From JBFISM01 sp041608535 (lineage in GTDB: Bacteria > Actinomycetota > Acidimicrobiia > Spongiisociales > UBA5794): 15,652 bases of DNA. The notes beneath the pieces were generated by a model. It was not told the DNA's origin, did not search any database, and saw only the letters and a list, made by a program, of their open reading frames with translations. Location: positions 1 to 15,652 of the forward strand of contig JBFISM010000089.1 of NCBI GenBank assembly GCA_041608535.1, written 5' to 3'. Shown here one piece after another: positions 1 to 7,426 of this stretch. The position numbers and the translations under genes were made by a program. Position 1 is the stretch's first letter. Each line of letters begins with the position of its first letter.

Positions 1-255
1 ACCAAGCTGGCAACCGGGTGGTACGCCGGGCGGCGTATCGGGGTCGGTGTCGTCGGGCGGGCTCGCATCGGCACCTTGCTCGTTTCCCGTGGCGAGTTCT
101 CGATCATCATCGCCGAGCTCGCCGTGTCGGCCGGACTCCGGCGCGAGCTCGCCGTGCTCGCCGCAGCGTATGTGCTCATCACCGCTGCTCTCGGACCAGT
201 GCTGGTACGTCTGTCGGGTGCAGTGTCCGAGCCGGCCCAGCCGGCTGCAGGTTGA
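1..255 (+). CDS. Cation/proton antiporter, CPA2 family, C-terminal fragment
   Basis: Frame 1 is open from the left edge to a TGA at 253-255 and gives the last 84 residues of a membrane protein; the start lies outside the window. The piece resembles the last transmembrane segments of KefB/GerN-type monovalent cation/proton antiporters. A loop of the form RARIGTLLVSRGEFSII (residues 20-36) matches the conserved segment of that family in which a glycine-rich turn and an Arg-Gly-Glu-Phe motif lead into a helix. A last hydrophobic helix follows (about residues 50-70), then a short Pro/Ala tail. There is no RCK/TrkA-N domain after the membrane part, so any regulatory domain would have to be a separate protein. 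The stop codon lies one base from the stop of the convergent LigD-like gene. The family call rests on one motif and the helix pattern; the transported ion cannot be told. Confidence 0.6.
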   Translation, partial: TKLATGWYAGRRIGVGVVGRARIGTLLVSRGEFSIIIAELAVSAGLRRELAVLAAAYVLITAALGPVLVRLSGAVSEPAQPAAG

Positions 256-256
256 T

Positions 257-1225
257 TCAGTCGACGGGCCACCAGCTGCGACGGCCCCGGGGTTTCCCGA
301 AGTTTGGTGGCCAGGGCTCCCCGCCGAGATCCCCGGCCTCGTCACGAAACGAGTGCTCCAGCAGGCCGTCGAGCGAGAACGCCGTGTCGTCGATCGCGGC
401 CATCACGTCCCCCAGTTTCTCGTATCGAACAGCGAAGCGATCCATGGGGAAGTCGGAAAGCTCGGCCTCCGGCACCTCCTCCCACAGCAGCGGTGCCGAG
501 ACCCACCCGGTGGGCCGCACCGAGTAGGCGCTGGCCAGCGTGTGGTCCCGGCTGTTTTGGTTGTAGTCGATGAACACGCCGTGGCGGTCTTCCTTCCACC
601 ACTGCGTCGTCACGATGTCGGGCCGGCGCCGCTCCACCTCCCGCCCGAGAGCGAGCGCCGCCCGGCGCACCTCGAGAAACTCGTAACGTGCTTCGATACG
701 CACGTACACGTGCATTCCCTTCGATCCCGACGTCTTGGGATAGCCCGTCAGGTCAAAGTCGTCGAGGGTCTCGTGCACGGCGAGGGCCACCGCCTGCACG
801 TCGGCCCACGTGGCCTCTGGGGTGGGGTCGAGGTCGATACGCAGCTCGTCGGAGTGCTCCACGTCCTCGACGCGGCTCGGCCACGGATTGAGATCGACGC
901 AGTTGAGCTGGGCCATCCACAACACGTCGTAGGTGGTGCGAGGCACGAAATACCCCGCGGTGCGCCCCGAAGGGAAGTCGACGAAGTACCGTTCGCCGGC
1001 CGATTTGGGCGCCCGCTTCTGGAAGAAGGGCTTCTCGCCGACACCCCTGGGGAAACGCTTGAGCAACGTCGGGCGACCGAACACACCGGCGAGGGCACCA
1101 TCGGCGCATGCTCGATAGTGCTCGACGACATCGAGCTTGGTCCACCCCTGACGGGGGAACATCACCTTGTCCGGGCTGGTGATGACGATCTCGTCGCCGT
1201 CGATCTCGATCGTGACGTCATCCAC
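257..1225 (-). CDS. LigD-type NHEJ DNA primase-polymerase (stand-alone PolDom)
   Basis: 322 residues from a GTG at 1225; the frame is open further upstream, but that part overlaps the end of the lipoprotein gene and does not look like the family. It is an archaeo-eukaryotic primase-type polymerase of the LigD PolDom family, which adds NTPs/dNTPs at broken DNA ends during Ku-dependent end joining. Visible motifs are the N-terminal ITSPDKVMFP segment (15-24), the first metal-binding pair in RIDLDP (D131, D133), the TSGSKGMHVYV nucleotide-binding segment with its His (165-175), and the third catalytic Asp in VFIDYNQN (D220). All key residues are present. Neither ligase nor nuclease domain is attached, unlike the three-domain LigD of Mycobacterium or Pseudomonas; single-domain versions are known in actinobacteria. 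It lies 34 bases after the lipoprotein gene and may be cotranscribed. A weak CACACT hexamer 6 bases before the GTG could instead be its own -10. Confidence 0.87.
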   Translation of the reverse strand: MDDVTIEIDGDEIVITSPDKVMFPRQGWTKLDVVEHYRACADGALAGVFGRPTLLKRFPRGVGEKPFFQKRAPKSAGERYFVDFPSGRTAGYFVPRTTYDVLWMAQLNCVDLNPWPSRVEDVEHSDELRIDLDPTPEATWADVQAVALAVHETLDDFDLTGYPKTSGSKGMHVYVRIEARYEFLEVRRAALALGREVERRRPDIVTTQWWKEDRHGVFIDYNQNSRDHTLASAYSVRPTGWVSAPLLWEEVPEAELSDFPMDRFAVRYEKLGDVMAAIDDTAFSLDGLLEHSFRDEAGDLGGEPWPPNFGKPRGRRSWWPVD

Positions 1226-1259
1226 GCCGCCAGTGTGCCACTGCGGGCGTGTGGCGGTG

Positions 1260-2615
1260 TCAGCCGGCGAGATCGACCACCTGGAGACCCAGGGGGACCG
1301 ATGCTCCGTCGATGATGAGTTCGTCTTCGGCGGCAATGATGAGATGGGCGCCGGTTCGGTCGACCGCGACCGCACCCAACCCGGGATACTCGGCGACAGT
1401 GGTCATCTCACCGGTTGCGGGGTGCACGGCACCAACGAGGGTCATTGCGGTGTCGTTCTCGAACACTTGCGCAACGAGCATGACCGATTGCGCCGTCTCC
1501 AGATAGCCGGCCAGCCACCAGTGGGCATCGTCCAGTTCGGTGACCAGGGTTGCGTCGCCGGAGATGTCGACCCGCAGCAGCGCACCGTTCGTGTCGAGGA
1601 TCAGTGTCGACCCATCGGGCCCCCACACCGCCGACCGGTATTCGTAGCCGGCGGCGATATCTCCGTCGAGGGGGAGCCTGGTGCGTGACTCGTCTCCATT
1701 GCCGAGGTTGCGATGGACGATCGTGTCGATGGGTGCCAGCACGAAGTTGGCTTCGTTGGGATCCTCGACGCATTGTGACGCGGCCAGATAGAGCAAGGTC
1801 GAGCCGTCGGGTGAGATGGCGGGCGAGAAGCCATCGGCGACCTGCTCCGCCTCCCCGGTGGTGAGATCCATCTCCACCAGGGTTCCGTCGGCGGCCTCAC
1901 AGGAGAACCACCAGTCTTCCGACCCCACCGAGTAGAAGACCCGCCGTCCATCTGCGGCGAGGGTGGGGGATCCGGGGTAGACGCCATCGGCGTAGAAGTA
2001 GTCGTCGATGATGCGAGGGATCTCTCCCGACCCGATCTCGACCACGGCGAGCGGGCCATCCGCAAGGATGGCGAGGACGTATCCCTCGTCGACCCCAAGC
2101 GCCTCGTCGTCGGCCAGGGTCGCCAGCGCACGGGCGTAGCAATCGGGCGCACCCACCGAGTCGCAAGCGGCGACGGCCTGCGACTCGTCACGGAACTGCC
2201 CCAGATAGACCACCCAGAATCCGGGCTCGAGCGACGTGTAGTCGTCGCTGAGGAGCAGCTTGACTTCCAGCGCCTCCGTCCCGATCTGCTCCGCGATCAC
2301 TGCTGTGCGAGCCTCTGCCTCCGCCGCCGTGTACTCGCTCGTCGGCAGACTGGCGAGCACGGCGATCCAGGTCTCCGGGACGGTGGCGAGTGTGGTGGTG
2401 GGTGGCGATGTCGTCGTGGTGGGTGGCGATGTCGTGGTCGTCGTTGGGGCCGCCGATGTCGTCGTGGCAGGCCGGCTCGTCGGTGCTGGGACCGTGGTCG
2501 CCGTAGGATCGTCGATGGCGCCGATCGTCGTGGTGGTGGCTTCGTCGCCGGCACATGCCGCAAGCAACAACGCCAGCATTGTCGCGACGAGTGCCGTTCT
2601 GGTGTGACGAAGCAT
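1260..2615 (-). CDS. Lipoprotein with SPOR-like domain and TolB/WD40-like beta-propeller
   Basis: 451 residues from an ATG at 2615, chosen because it places a lipoprotein signal peptide at the very N-terminus: positive MLRHTRT, hydrophobic core, lipobox LLAAC with Cys21. Earlier in-frame starts at 2651 and 2699 would push the signal peptide inward, and the latter falls inside the terminator hairpin. Residues 25-80 are a Thr/Ser/Pro linker. Residues about 83-160 (WIAVLASLP, then GFWVVYLGQFRDESQAVAAC) have the W-I-x-V-L-A and W-V-V-Y-x-G-Q-F pattern of SPOR or SPOR-like domains, which in other proteins bind denuded peptidoglycan. From about 180 on there are PD40/TolB-like blades, with SPAISPDGSTLLYL (264-277) and WGPDGSTLILDTNG (331-344). 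An extracytoplasmic, membrane-anchored sensor or scaffold is a reasonable guess; substrate and role are unknown. No good Shine-Dalgarno is visible. Confidence 0.75.
   Translation of the reverse strand: MLRHTRTALVATMLALLLAACAGDEATTTTIGAIDDPTATTVPAPTSRPATTTSAAPTTTTTSPPTTTTSPPTTTLATVPETWIAVLASLPTSEYTAAEAEARTAVIAEQIGTEALEVKLLLSDDYTSLEPGFWVVYLGQFRDESQAVAACDSVGAPDCYARALATLADDEALGVDEGYVLAILADGPLAVVEIGSGEIPRIIDDYFYADGVYPGSPTLAADGRRVFYSVGSEDWWFSCEAADGTLVEMDLTTGEAEQVADGFSPAISPDGSTLLYLAASQCVEDPNEANFVLAPIDTIVHRNLGNGDESRTRLPLDGDIAAGYEYRSAVWGPDGSTLILDTNGALLRVDISGDATLVTELDDAHWWLAGYLETAQSVMLVAQVFENDTAMTLVGAVHPATGEMTTVAEYPGLGAVAVDRTGAHLIIAAEDELIIDGASVPLGLQVVDLAG
2395..2436. repeat. Tandem 21-bp repeat (2 copies) in lipoprotein linker
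   Basis: Two adjacent 21-base units (2395-2415 and 2416-2436) differ at one base, the last. They encode the repeating Thr-rich TTTTSPP pattern in the linker of the minus-strand lipoprotein. In-frame multiples of three in such a linker can vary by slippage without breaking the protein. Confidence 0.8.
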
Positions 2616-2670
2616 GGAGATGGAACGTTTCTGGTGAGAGCGCGGTTCCATGCTCGCCGCCGAGGCTCCG

Positions 2671-2711
2671 AAAACAAAGGACCGGGTGGGTATCACCACC
2701 CACCCGGTCCT
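2671..2711 (-). terminator. Intrinsic terminator of the TRAP operon
   Basis: A perfect 13-bp stem (2678-2690 paired with 2699-2711) encloses an 8-base loop. On the minus strand the stem is followed by TTGTTTT (2677-2671), the T-rich tract of a Rho-independent terminator. It begins 16 bases after the dctP stop, exactly where the dctQ-dctM-dctP message should end, and it isolates the downstream lipoprotein gene. Confidence 0.88.
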
Positions 2712-2726
2712 ACGGACTCGTGGTGC

Positions 2727-3935
2727 CTAACGTGACCCGGCTCGGAGCATGGAAGCTTCCGCCAAGCCGTGCCAGGCTTGGATCTTGTCACGGAACTCCC
2801 GCCAGGGGGGCAGGATCTCGCCGAACCAGTCGTCGCTGGCTGCCACCTCGTCGAGCACGCTCTCGTTCTCTTCCCTGAAAGCATCCATGACGTCCTCGGG
2901 GAACTCGCGAATCTCGGCAGCCTCGCGGACTGCGTCGAGAGAGTCCATGTTGAGCACGTCGTAGTTGGCCATCGTGCCGATGTTGGCCGCCTTGGCGGCG
3001 ACATCGATCGCGGTCTGATACTCCTCCGGGAGCTCGTTCCAGAGAGATAGCTGGATGACCACTTCGAGCGCAGAGCCGGGTTCCCACCAACCGGGGTGGT
3101 AGTAGAAGAGCTGACTGCCCAGCTCGCCCAAGCCCAAGATGAGGTCGTCATACGGACCCACCCACTCGGCTGCGTCGATGGCGCCGGTCTCGATCGAGGT
3201 GATGATGTCGCCACCAGCCACGGTGACCTGCTCGGCGCCGAGATTGTTGAACGTCCGGCCGGCGAGACCGGGGATGCGCATCTTCAAACCCTGCAGATCG
3301 GCGACCGAGTTGATCTCCTTGGTGAACCAACCTCCCATCTGCACACCGGTGTTACCCGCCGGGAACTGGATGAGCCCGAACTCCTCGGCGTAGAACTCGC
3401 GCAAGATCTCGAGCCCACCCCCCGAATAGAACCAGGCGTCCTGCTGGCGCCGGGTGAGGCCGAATGGCACTGCCGTGCCGAACTGGGTCGCCGGGCTGAT
3501 GCCGACCGAGTAGTACGAGGCCGTGTGTCCTGCTTCGGCCGCTGCTTCACGGATCGACGGCAACACCTCGAGTGCCGGCACCAGCTCTCCGCCGACGCGA
3601 GGAACGATCCTGAACCTGCCGCCGGTGAGCCTCCCCACCTCGTCGGCGAAGATCTGGGCACCGCTGCCGATCGAGTCGACGAGTGCACCGGACCAACTCG
3701 TCGGCATCTGCCACTCGATCTCAGGAAGGTCGGATTGCGAGAGGGCCACGGTGTCAGTGGCGCCCGCCGCCGCAGTGGTGGGAGTCGTGTCCGTGTCCGC
3801 CGTGTCATCCGAGCTGGTGCACGCGGCCAGGATCGCGCTCGAAGCCGCAAGACCGGCCACACCAAATCCTGTCTTCTTGATGAAGTCGCGCCTGCTCACA
3901 TTCGAGTCGGTGGCGACTGTCTCGTCTGTGTTCAC
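2727..3935 (-). CDS. dctP: TRAP transporter substrate-binding protein (TakP-like), Tat lipoprotein
   Basis: 402 residues from a GTG at 3935; the GGAGGAGG just upstream (3947-3940) settles this start over the much longer open frame, which overlaps dctM. The N-terminus has a twin-arginine motif (SRRDFIKK, 14-21), a hydrophobic stretch and a lipobox LAAC with Cys39, so it is probably exported folded by Tat and then lipidated. After a Thr/Ala linker, residues 72-400 form the DctP fold. Signs are MPTSW (77-81), the conserved Arg220 in LKMRIPG, and GAIDAAEWVGPYDD (251-264). The EWVGP element (257-261) is characteristic of TakP-type binders, in which the Glu-Trp pair helps bind a cation and the carboxylate of 2-oxoacids or lactate. 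The cargo is therefore inferred to be a small monocarboxylate or 2-oxoacid. It is the last gene of the operon, 56 bases after dctM. Confidence 0.9.
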   Translation of the reverse strand: MNTDETVATDSNVSRRDFIKKTGFGVAGLAASSAILAACTSSDDTADTDTTPTTAAAGATDTVALSQSDLPEIEWQMPTSWSGALVDSIGSGAQIFADEVGRLTGGRFRIVPRVGGELVPALEVLPSIREAAAEAGHTASYYSVGISPATQFGTAVPFGLTRRQQDAWFYSGGGLEILREFYAEEFGLIQFPAGNTGVQMGGWFTKEINSVADLQGLKMRIPGLAGRTFNNLGAEQVTVAGGDIITSIETGAIDAAEWVGPYDDLILGLGELGSQLFYYHPGWWEPGSALEVVIQLSLWNELPEEYQTAIDVAAKAANIGTMANYDVLNMDSLDAVREAAEIREFPEDVMDAFREENESVLDEVAASDDWFGEILPPWREFRDKIQAWHGLAEASMLRAGSR

Positions 3936-3949
3936 GATTCCTCCTCCGG
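3936..3949 (-). promoter_or_regulatory. Strong ribosome binding site of dctP
   Basis: On the minus strand, GGAGGAGG followed by AATC and the GTG start. It is the strongest Shine-Dalgarno in the TRAP operon and decides the start of the binding protein. A strong site on the last gene fits the usual need for more binding protein than membrane subunits. Confidence 0.8.
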
Positions 3950-3991
3950 TCGTTGTTGTTGGTCTAGGTCTTCGTGCTGTCGTGCCGATGG

Positions 3992-5395
3992 TCAGTTGAG
4001 GCTGAAGAAGTTGAACGAAGTCTCGACGATACCGGGGAAGACCCCAAGTATCACGAGTGACAGTCCTTGCAGCACCATGAAGGGTATGGCGCCCTTGTGA
4101 ATGTCTGCGGTCTTCACCTCTGGCGGAGCGACACTCTGCAGATAGAACAAAGAGAAGCCCACCGGAGGCGATATGAAGGCCATGTTCAGGTTGATGGCCA
4201 TGAGCACGGTGAACCAGATCTTTTCGAGCGAGGTGAAGGCGAGGGCATCCATCGCCGGCAAGAAGATGGGCACGACGATGAAGGTGATCTCGAGGAACTC
4301 GAGATTGATGCCCAATATGAACACGGCAATCATCGCAACGATCACGAAACCCGTTTTGCCACCGCCGATGCTGGTCAGCCAATCGGCGACCTGATCGGAT
4401 CCGCCGAGCTGGAGAAACATCAGACTGAAGAACGACGAGGCGAACAGCAACGTCATGACGAGGATGCTGATGTTCGCCGTCGATCTGCCGGCTTCGCGGA
4501 GGGTCTTCAGGGTGAGCCTCCAGCGTGGTTCGATGTGGTCTGCGCCGCGTCGCACGAGCACCTTGTCGAACTGGTAACTCAGCGCAGCCAGGATGAGCGC
4601 CCCCAGCACGCCGACGGCACCCGATTCTGATGGTGTGGCGATGCCGAGAAAGATCGAAACCAACACCCCAACGATGAGCAGCAGGATCGGAACCACCGAG
4701 AACAGCACTTCGAGGGCCAGCAGGCGGCCCGTCAGCGTGCGCTCCTCCTTGGGCATGGCCGGACCGAGATGGGGCCGCAGAAACGAGATGCCGAGCGCAT
4801 AGGCCATGTAGAGCCCGCTGAGCAGAAGACCCGGGAGCAGCGCGCCGGCGAAGAGTCCGAGGATGCCGACACCCATCTGCTGTGCCAGCAGGATCAGTAC
4901 GAGGCTGGGAGGAAGCAGCTGCGCCAACGTCCCGGAGGCGGTGATCACCCCCGTGGCGAGTTTGTGGTCATAGCCGAGTCGCACCATGGCCGGGAGTGAG
5001 AGCAGGCCCATGACGATCACCGTCGCCGCAACGACGCCCGTCGCCGCCGCCAGCAACGTACCGACGAACACCACGGCGGCGGCGACGCCGCCACGAATCG
5101 GCCCGAGGACCATCCCGATCGCCGTGAGCAGCCGTTCCGCCAGCCCGGACCGCTCCAAGATCGCTCCCATCATCACGAAGAAGGGCACCGCGAGCAGCGT
5201 GGGATCGGACACCGCGCCGAACCACCGGTTCGGTAGTGCGTTGAGCGCCGAGGGATCGAAGGTATTCGTGAGGTCGCCGAGGAAGGAGAACATCACGGCG
5301 GTAGCGGCGAACGAGAAGGCGACGTTGTACCCGACGAGGATCATGGCCAGAAAGATGGCGAACATCGCGAGAGCGAGAAATACTCCGAGATCCAC
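3992..5395 (-). CDS. dctM: TRAP transporter large permease
   Basis: 467 residues from a GTG at 5395, three bases after the dctQ stop, so translation is probably coupled. It is hydrophobic throughout and of the usual DctM length. It is the catalytic membrane subunit that moves substrate together with sodium ions delivered by the binding protein. The family signature is clear: LLAAATGVVAATVIVMGLL (113-131), then a LPAM..LGYDHKLATGVITASGTLAQLLPPS segment (132-162), the inner repeat that forms part of the transport domain. The related C-terminal element is FLEITFIVVPIF, followed by NMAFISPPVGF. There are no frameshifts or missing helices. It should form a complex in the cytoplasmic membrane with the dctQ product. 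The site before the GTG is only a weak Shine-Dalgarno. Confidence 0.93.
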   Translation of the reverse strand: MDLGVFLALAMFAIFLAMILVGYNVAFSFAATAVMFSFLGDLTNTFDPSALNALPNRWFGAVSDPTLLAVPFFVMMGAILERSGLAERLLTAIGMVLGPIRGGVAAAVVFVGTLLAAATGVVAATVIVMGLLSLPAMVRLGYDHKLATGVITASGTLAQLLPPSLVLILLAQQMGVGILGLFAGALLPGLLLSGLYMAYALGISFLRPHLGPAMPKEERTLTGRLLALEVLFSVVPILLLIVGVLVSIFLGIATPSESGAVGVLGALILAALSYQFDKVLVRRGADHIEPRWRLTLKTLREAGRSTANISILVMTLLFASSFFSLMFLQLGGSDQVADWLTSIGGGKTGFVIVAMIAVFILGINLEFLEITFIVVPIFLPAMDALAFTSLEKIWFTVLMAINLNMAFISPPVGFSLFYLQSVAPPEVKTADIHKGAIPFMVLQGLSLVILGVFPGIVETSFNFFSLN

Positions 5396-5398
5396 CGG

Positions 5399-6133
5399 CT
5401 ACTCGATCCTGATCGGGGCGGCGTGCTCGTGAATGCCGGCGAGGTCTTTACGCCCCCGCAACACGAAGACCGCCTTGATGATCTCGGCGAGGATCTGGGT
5501 CGTGAACAGTATGAAGCCCAGCAGCATCATGAACTTGATCGGCCCCCGCGGCAGACCGCCGGCGTCACCGGACTGCTCCCAGATCTCCCACAGCTTCCAG
5601 GTCGACCACGAGCCGTCGAAGCTACGCCCGAGACCGCTCATGGCGTATGGCCACAGGATGGTGGTGCTCACCCACAAGAACGGCAGGAACAACAGGACGT
5701 GGAACACCAGGTCGATCCAGGCCTTGGTCTTGTCGGTGAAGTTCGCCCACCAGAAGTCGATCCTGGGGTTGACGCCCTCCCGCACCCCGTAGTTGAACGC
5801 GATCAGGAACAGCACGCCGAACAACATCCATTGCAAGTCGAAGACCTGGTTGACGATGATGTCCCGCTCGATGAAGCGAGCCGTGTAGCGGGTGACCACG
5901 TTGAACAGACCCAGGACGAACACGATCCACGCCAGGATCCATGCGACGTTTCCCGAGAACGTTGTCACCGCCTCGATACCGACTCGCAGCCGGTACAAGA
6001 TGCCCCAGAACCCTCCCGGCACCTCGAGTGGCGCCTCCTCTACCTTGCGGCTGGGCTCGATGGCATGCGACAGCTGATCGAGCAGATCCTCTGCCTTCGT
6101 GGTGACATCGACGTCCCGTGAAGCGTCGGCCAT
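5399..6133 (-). CDS. dctQ: TRAP transporter small permease, extended DctQ
   Basis: 244 residues from an ATG at 6133, with GGGAGAGG directly upstream. Four hydrophobic helices lie at roughly 60-82, 103-121, 140-162 and 202-222. The segment FDLQWMLFGVLFLIAFNYG and the following NPRIDFWW are the DctQ hallmarks (acidic residue plus Gln-Trp before helix 2, then an Arg-Ile-Asp motif). At 244 residues it is longer than the common DctQ of about 160-180, with a roughly 45-residue hydrophilic N-terminus and a long loop between helices 3 and 4. Such longer forms usually occur with TakP-type binding proteins, which agrees with the dctP call. It is first in the operon, divergent from a protease lipoprotein across 71 bases. 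Confidence 0.9.
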   Translation of the reverse strand: MADASRDVDVTTKAEDLLDQLSHAIEPSRKVEEAPLEVPGGFWGILYRLRVGIEAVTTFSGNVAWILAWIVFVLGLFNVVTRYTARFIERDIIVNQVFDLQWMLFGVLFLIAFNYGVREGVNPRIDFWWANFTDKTKAWIDLVFHVLLFLPFLWVSTTILWPYAMSGLGRSFDGSWSTWKLWEIWEQSGDAGGLPRGPIKFMMLLGFILFTTQILAEIIKAVFVLRGRKDLAGIHEHAAPIRIE

Positions 6134-6204
6134 CCTCTCCCGCCGTCCCGGGTCTACGGTGCTGGCACGTTACTTGAATCGAATGCAGGAGACAGGAAGG
6201 GGAC
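6134..6204. promoter_or_regulatory. Divergent promoter region of the TRAP operon and the protease gene
   Basis: This 71-base gap must hold the promoters of dctQ and of the protease gene. Candidate -10 hexamers are TAACGT on the minus strand (6172-6167) and TACGGT on the plus strand (6155-6160). No clear -35 is seen for either. A short palindrome GTGC-TG-GCAC (6159-6168) overlaps both and could be an operator, but it is too short to name a regulator. Both genes have Shine-Dalgarno sites at the edges of the region. Confidence 0.35.
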
Positions 6205-6897
6205 ATGAGACCGACGCAAGGCAAACGCTGGCCACGTTTGGCTCTGCTCGTCGTCGCCGTTTCTGCGTGTGCACCGGCGGTCGACACCGGGGCGGTCAGC
6301 CCCGAGGACCGGGCTGTGCTCCTCGAAACCACCGGATGCGGATTCGCCTCCGGCCGTCACGGTTCCGGAGTGGCCGTGGCCGACGGGGTGGTCGTGACCG
6401 CAGCCCATCTGGTGGTGCAATCCGACGCCATCGCCGTGCGGGTCGGGGAAAGCGAACCGGTGCCGGCGACGTTGCGTCATCTCGATACGACCGTCGACAT
6501 CGCCGTGTTGACCACCGAGCGAAGCGGTTTGCCCACGGTGCTGTCGTGGCCCGGCCAAGCCGGTGATTTCGGCCGGATCGTCGGTGGCGCCGCTTCCGGA
6601 ACGGTGCCGTACCAGATCGATCGGGTGGTCGATCTGACCATCGAGGAGGTGCTGGGCACGGAACGCCACCGTCGCAGCGGCTACGACCTGGTGGCGGCCA
6701 CCGACTCCGGCGACAGTGGGGCGGGGGTGTATGACGAGCAGAATCGCCTCATCGGAATGGTGTTTGCGGTGAGCGAGGAGGACGGTTCCACATGGGTCAC
6801 CGCCTCGAGTGAGATCGAGCCCGTTCTCGAAGCGGCGGCCGAAGCGGGTACGACTTGGGCCTGCGATCCGAGTCGGTCGCGCATGGTTCCGTCGTGA
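6205..6897 (+). CDS. Secreted trypsin-like serine protease, probable lipoprotein
   Basis: 230 residues from an ATG with AGGAAGGGG upstream. A short positively charged N-terminus and hydrophobic stretch end in VSAC (Cys22), a plausible lipobox. The rest is a small chymotrypsin-fold (clan PA, S1) protease with all three catalytic residues visible: His68 in TAAH, Asp98 in TTVDIAVL, and Ser171 in GDSG (169-172), the last followed by GAGVYDEQNRLIGMV, typical of the strand after the nucleophile. There is no PDZ domain, so it is not a full HtrA/DegP; it is closer to short secreted actinobacterial trypsin-like proteins. Cys45 and Cys215 might form a disulfide. It should act outside the membrane on an unknown substrate. 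The gene is monocistronic: divergent from the TRAP operon and convergent with the next gene, whose stop is 21 bases away. Confidence 0.83.
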   Translation: MRPTQGKRWPRLALLVVAVSACAPAVDTGAVSPEDRAVLLETTGCGFASGRHGSGVAVADGVVVTAAHLVVQSDAIAVRVGESEPVPATLRHLDTTVDIAVLTTERSGLPTVLSWPGQAGDFGRIVGGAASGTVPYQIDRVVDLTIEEVLGTERHRRSGYDLVAATDSGDSGAGVYDEQNRLIGMVFAVSEEDGSTWVTASSEIEPVLEAAAEAGTTWACDPSRSRMVPS

Positions 6898-6918
6898 TGC
6901 GACGGCCTTCCCGTGCGC

Positions 6919-7377
6919 TCATCTCCCGGAGGGCCGGCCGCTGGCGATGCGGTTGATGGCCTGCTCCGAGCTCTTCGGCACGGTGTAGACCCGGTCGCCG
7001 ACCTGCCAGTCGGCCACCAGCCACGTGCCGCCCACCGGGATGACATCGGCGTCACCGGGCAAGGTCTCGATCATCTCGACGGCGTACTGGCGAATCCGGC
7101 TGGAGCGGAAGAGCTTCAAGCCCGTAGACGTCGCCGCAACGATGCGGTACTCGGTGGTGGCGGCGACGGCCACCGCGGCGCCGGCGGCCCCGATAGCGAG
7201 CCGGGTCGGCCACTCGTCCCAGCCCACGCCCGTGGCGACAAATGCCAGCGCGACGAATGCAACCGCTGCAAACGGCGCCATCAACCTGTGCCGCTGCCAC
7301 ATGAAGGCCGCGTCGTGCACCTCCTCGCCGCTACCGAGAAGCCGCCGCACGGACTTGAGCAGCGTGGCTTTGCGCAT
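6919..7377 (-). CDS. Small two-helix membrane protein, PH-like domain possible
   Basis: 152 residues from an ATG at 7377. The frame runs on upstream across the ffh gene, but that part is plainly ffh antisense. A positively charged N-terminus (RKATLLKSVRRLL) is followed by two hydrophobic segments (about 33-50 and 60-74). A soluble part then begins with TTEYRIVAATSTGLKLF and continues with an alternating strand pattern to about residue 130. Two helices followed by a Y-R-I-V-A-x-T-x-x-G-L strand resembles small bacterial membrane proteins with a PH-like domain. That call is tentative and the function is unknown. A TACGCT hexamer lies 6 bases upstream of the ATG with no properly spaced Shine-Dalgarno, so the message is probably leaderless. 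The gene is divergent from ffh across 57 bases. Confidence 0.7.
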   Translation of the reverse strand: MRKATLLKSVRRLLGSGEEVHDAAFMWQRHRLMAPFAAVAFVALAFVATGVGWDEWPTRLAIGAAGAAVAVAATTEYRIVAATSTGLKLFRSSRIRQYAVEMIETLPGDADVIPVGGTWLVADWQVGDRVYTVPKSSEQAINRIASGRPSGR

Positions 7378-7383
7378 CTTCCC

Positions 7384-7389
7384 AGCGTA
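7384..7389 (-). promoter_or_regulatory. -10 element of the membrane-protein gene (leaderless)
   Basis: TACGCT on the minus strand, 6 bases before the ATG at 7377. Initiation 6-8 bases downstream of a -10 would fall at or next to the start codon. No -35 consensus is seen. Confidence 0.5.
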
Positions 7390-7420
7390 GATACCGGTCG
7401 GCGAGACCCGTCGAGTCCCG

Positions 7421-7426
7421 TACACT
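7421..7426 (+). promoter_or_regulatory. -10 element of ffh (leaderless)
   Basis: TACACT, 8 bases before the ffh ATG at 7435, with no Shine-Dalgarno between. The downstream bases TTCCGCC resemble those between the cofG -10 and its start. No -35 consensus is seen. It lies 31 bases from the opposing -10 of the divergent gene. Confidence 0.55.

Noticed and set aside
47..1315. Plus-strand open frame of 422 codons over the LigD-like gene
   Set aside because: It is the antisense of a clear polymerase gene with all catalytic motifs; GC-rich third positions leave the opposite strand open. The translation has no family features.
3936..4382. 149-codon upstream extension of dctP into dctM
   Set aside because: The Tat/lipobox signal peptide and strong Shine-Dalgarno fix the start at 3935.
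5423..6121. Plus-strand frame of 232 codons over dctQ, rich in Glu, Gln and His
   Set aside because: Antisense of a hydrophobic membrane protein, which typically gives such hydrophilic compositions.
6159..6168. GTGC-TG-GCAC palindrome as a named operator
   Set aside because: Four-base arms occur often by chance and no regulator gene is nearby; noted only as a candidate site.
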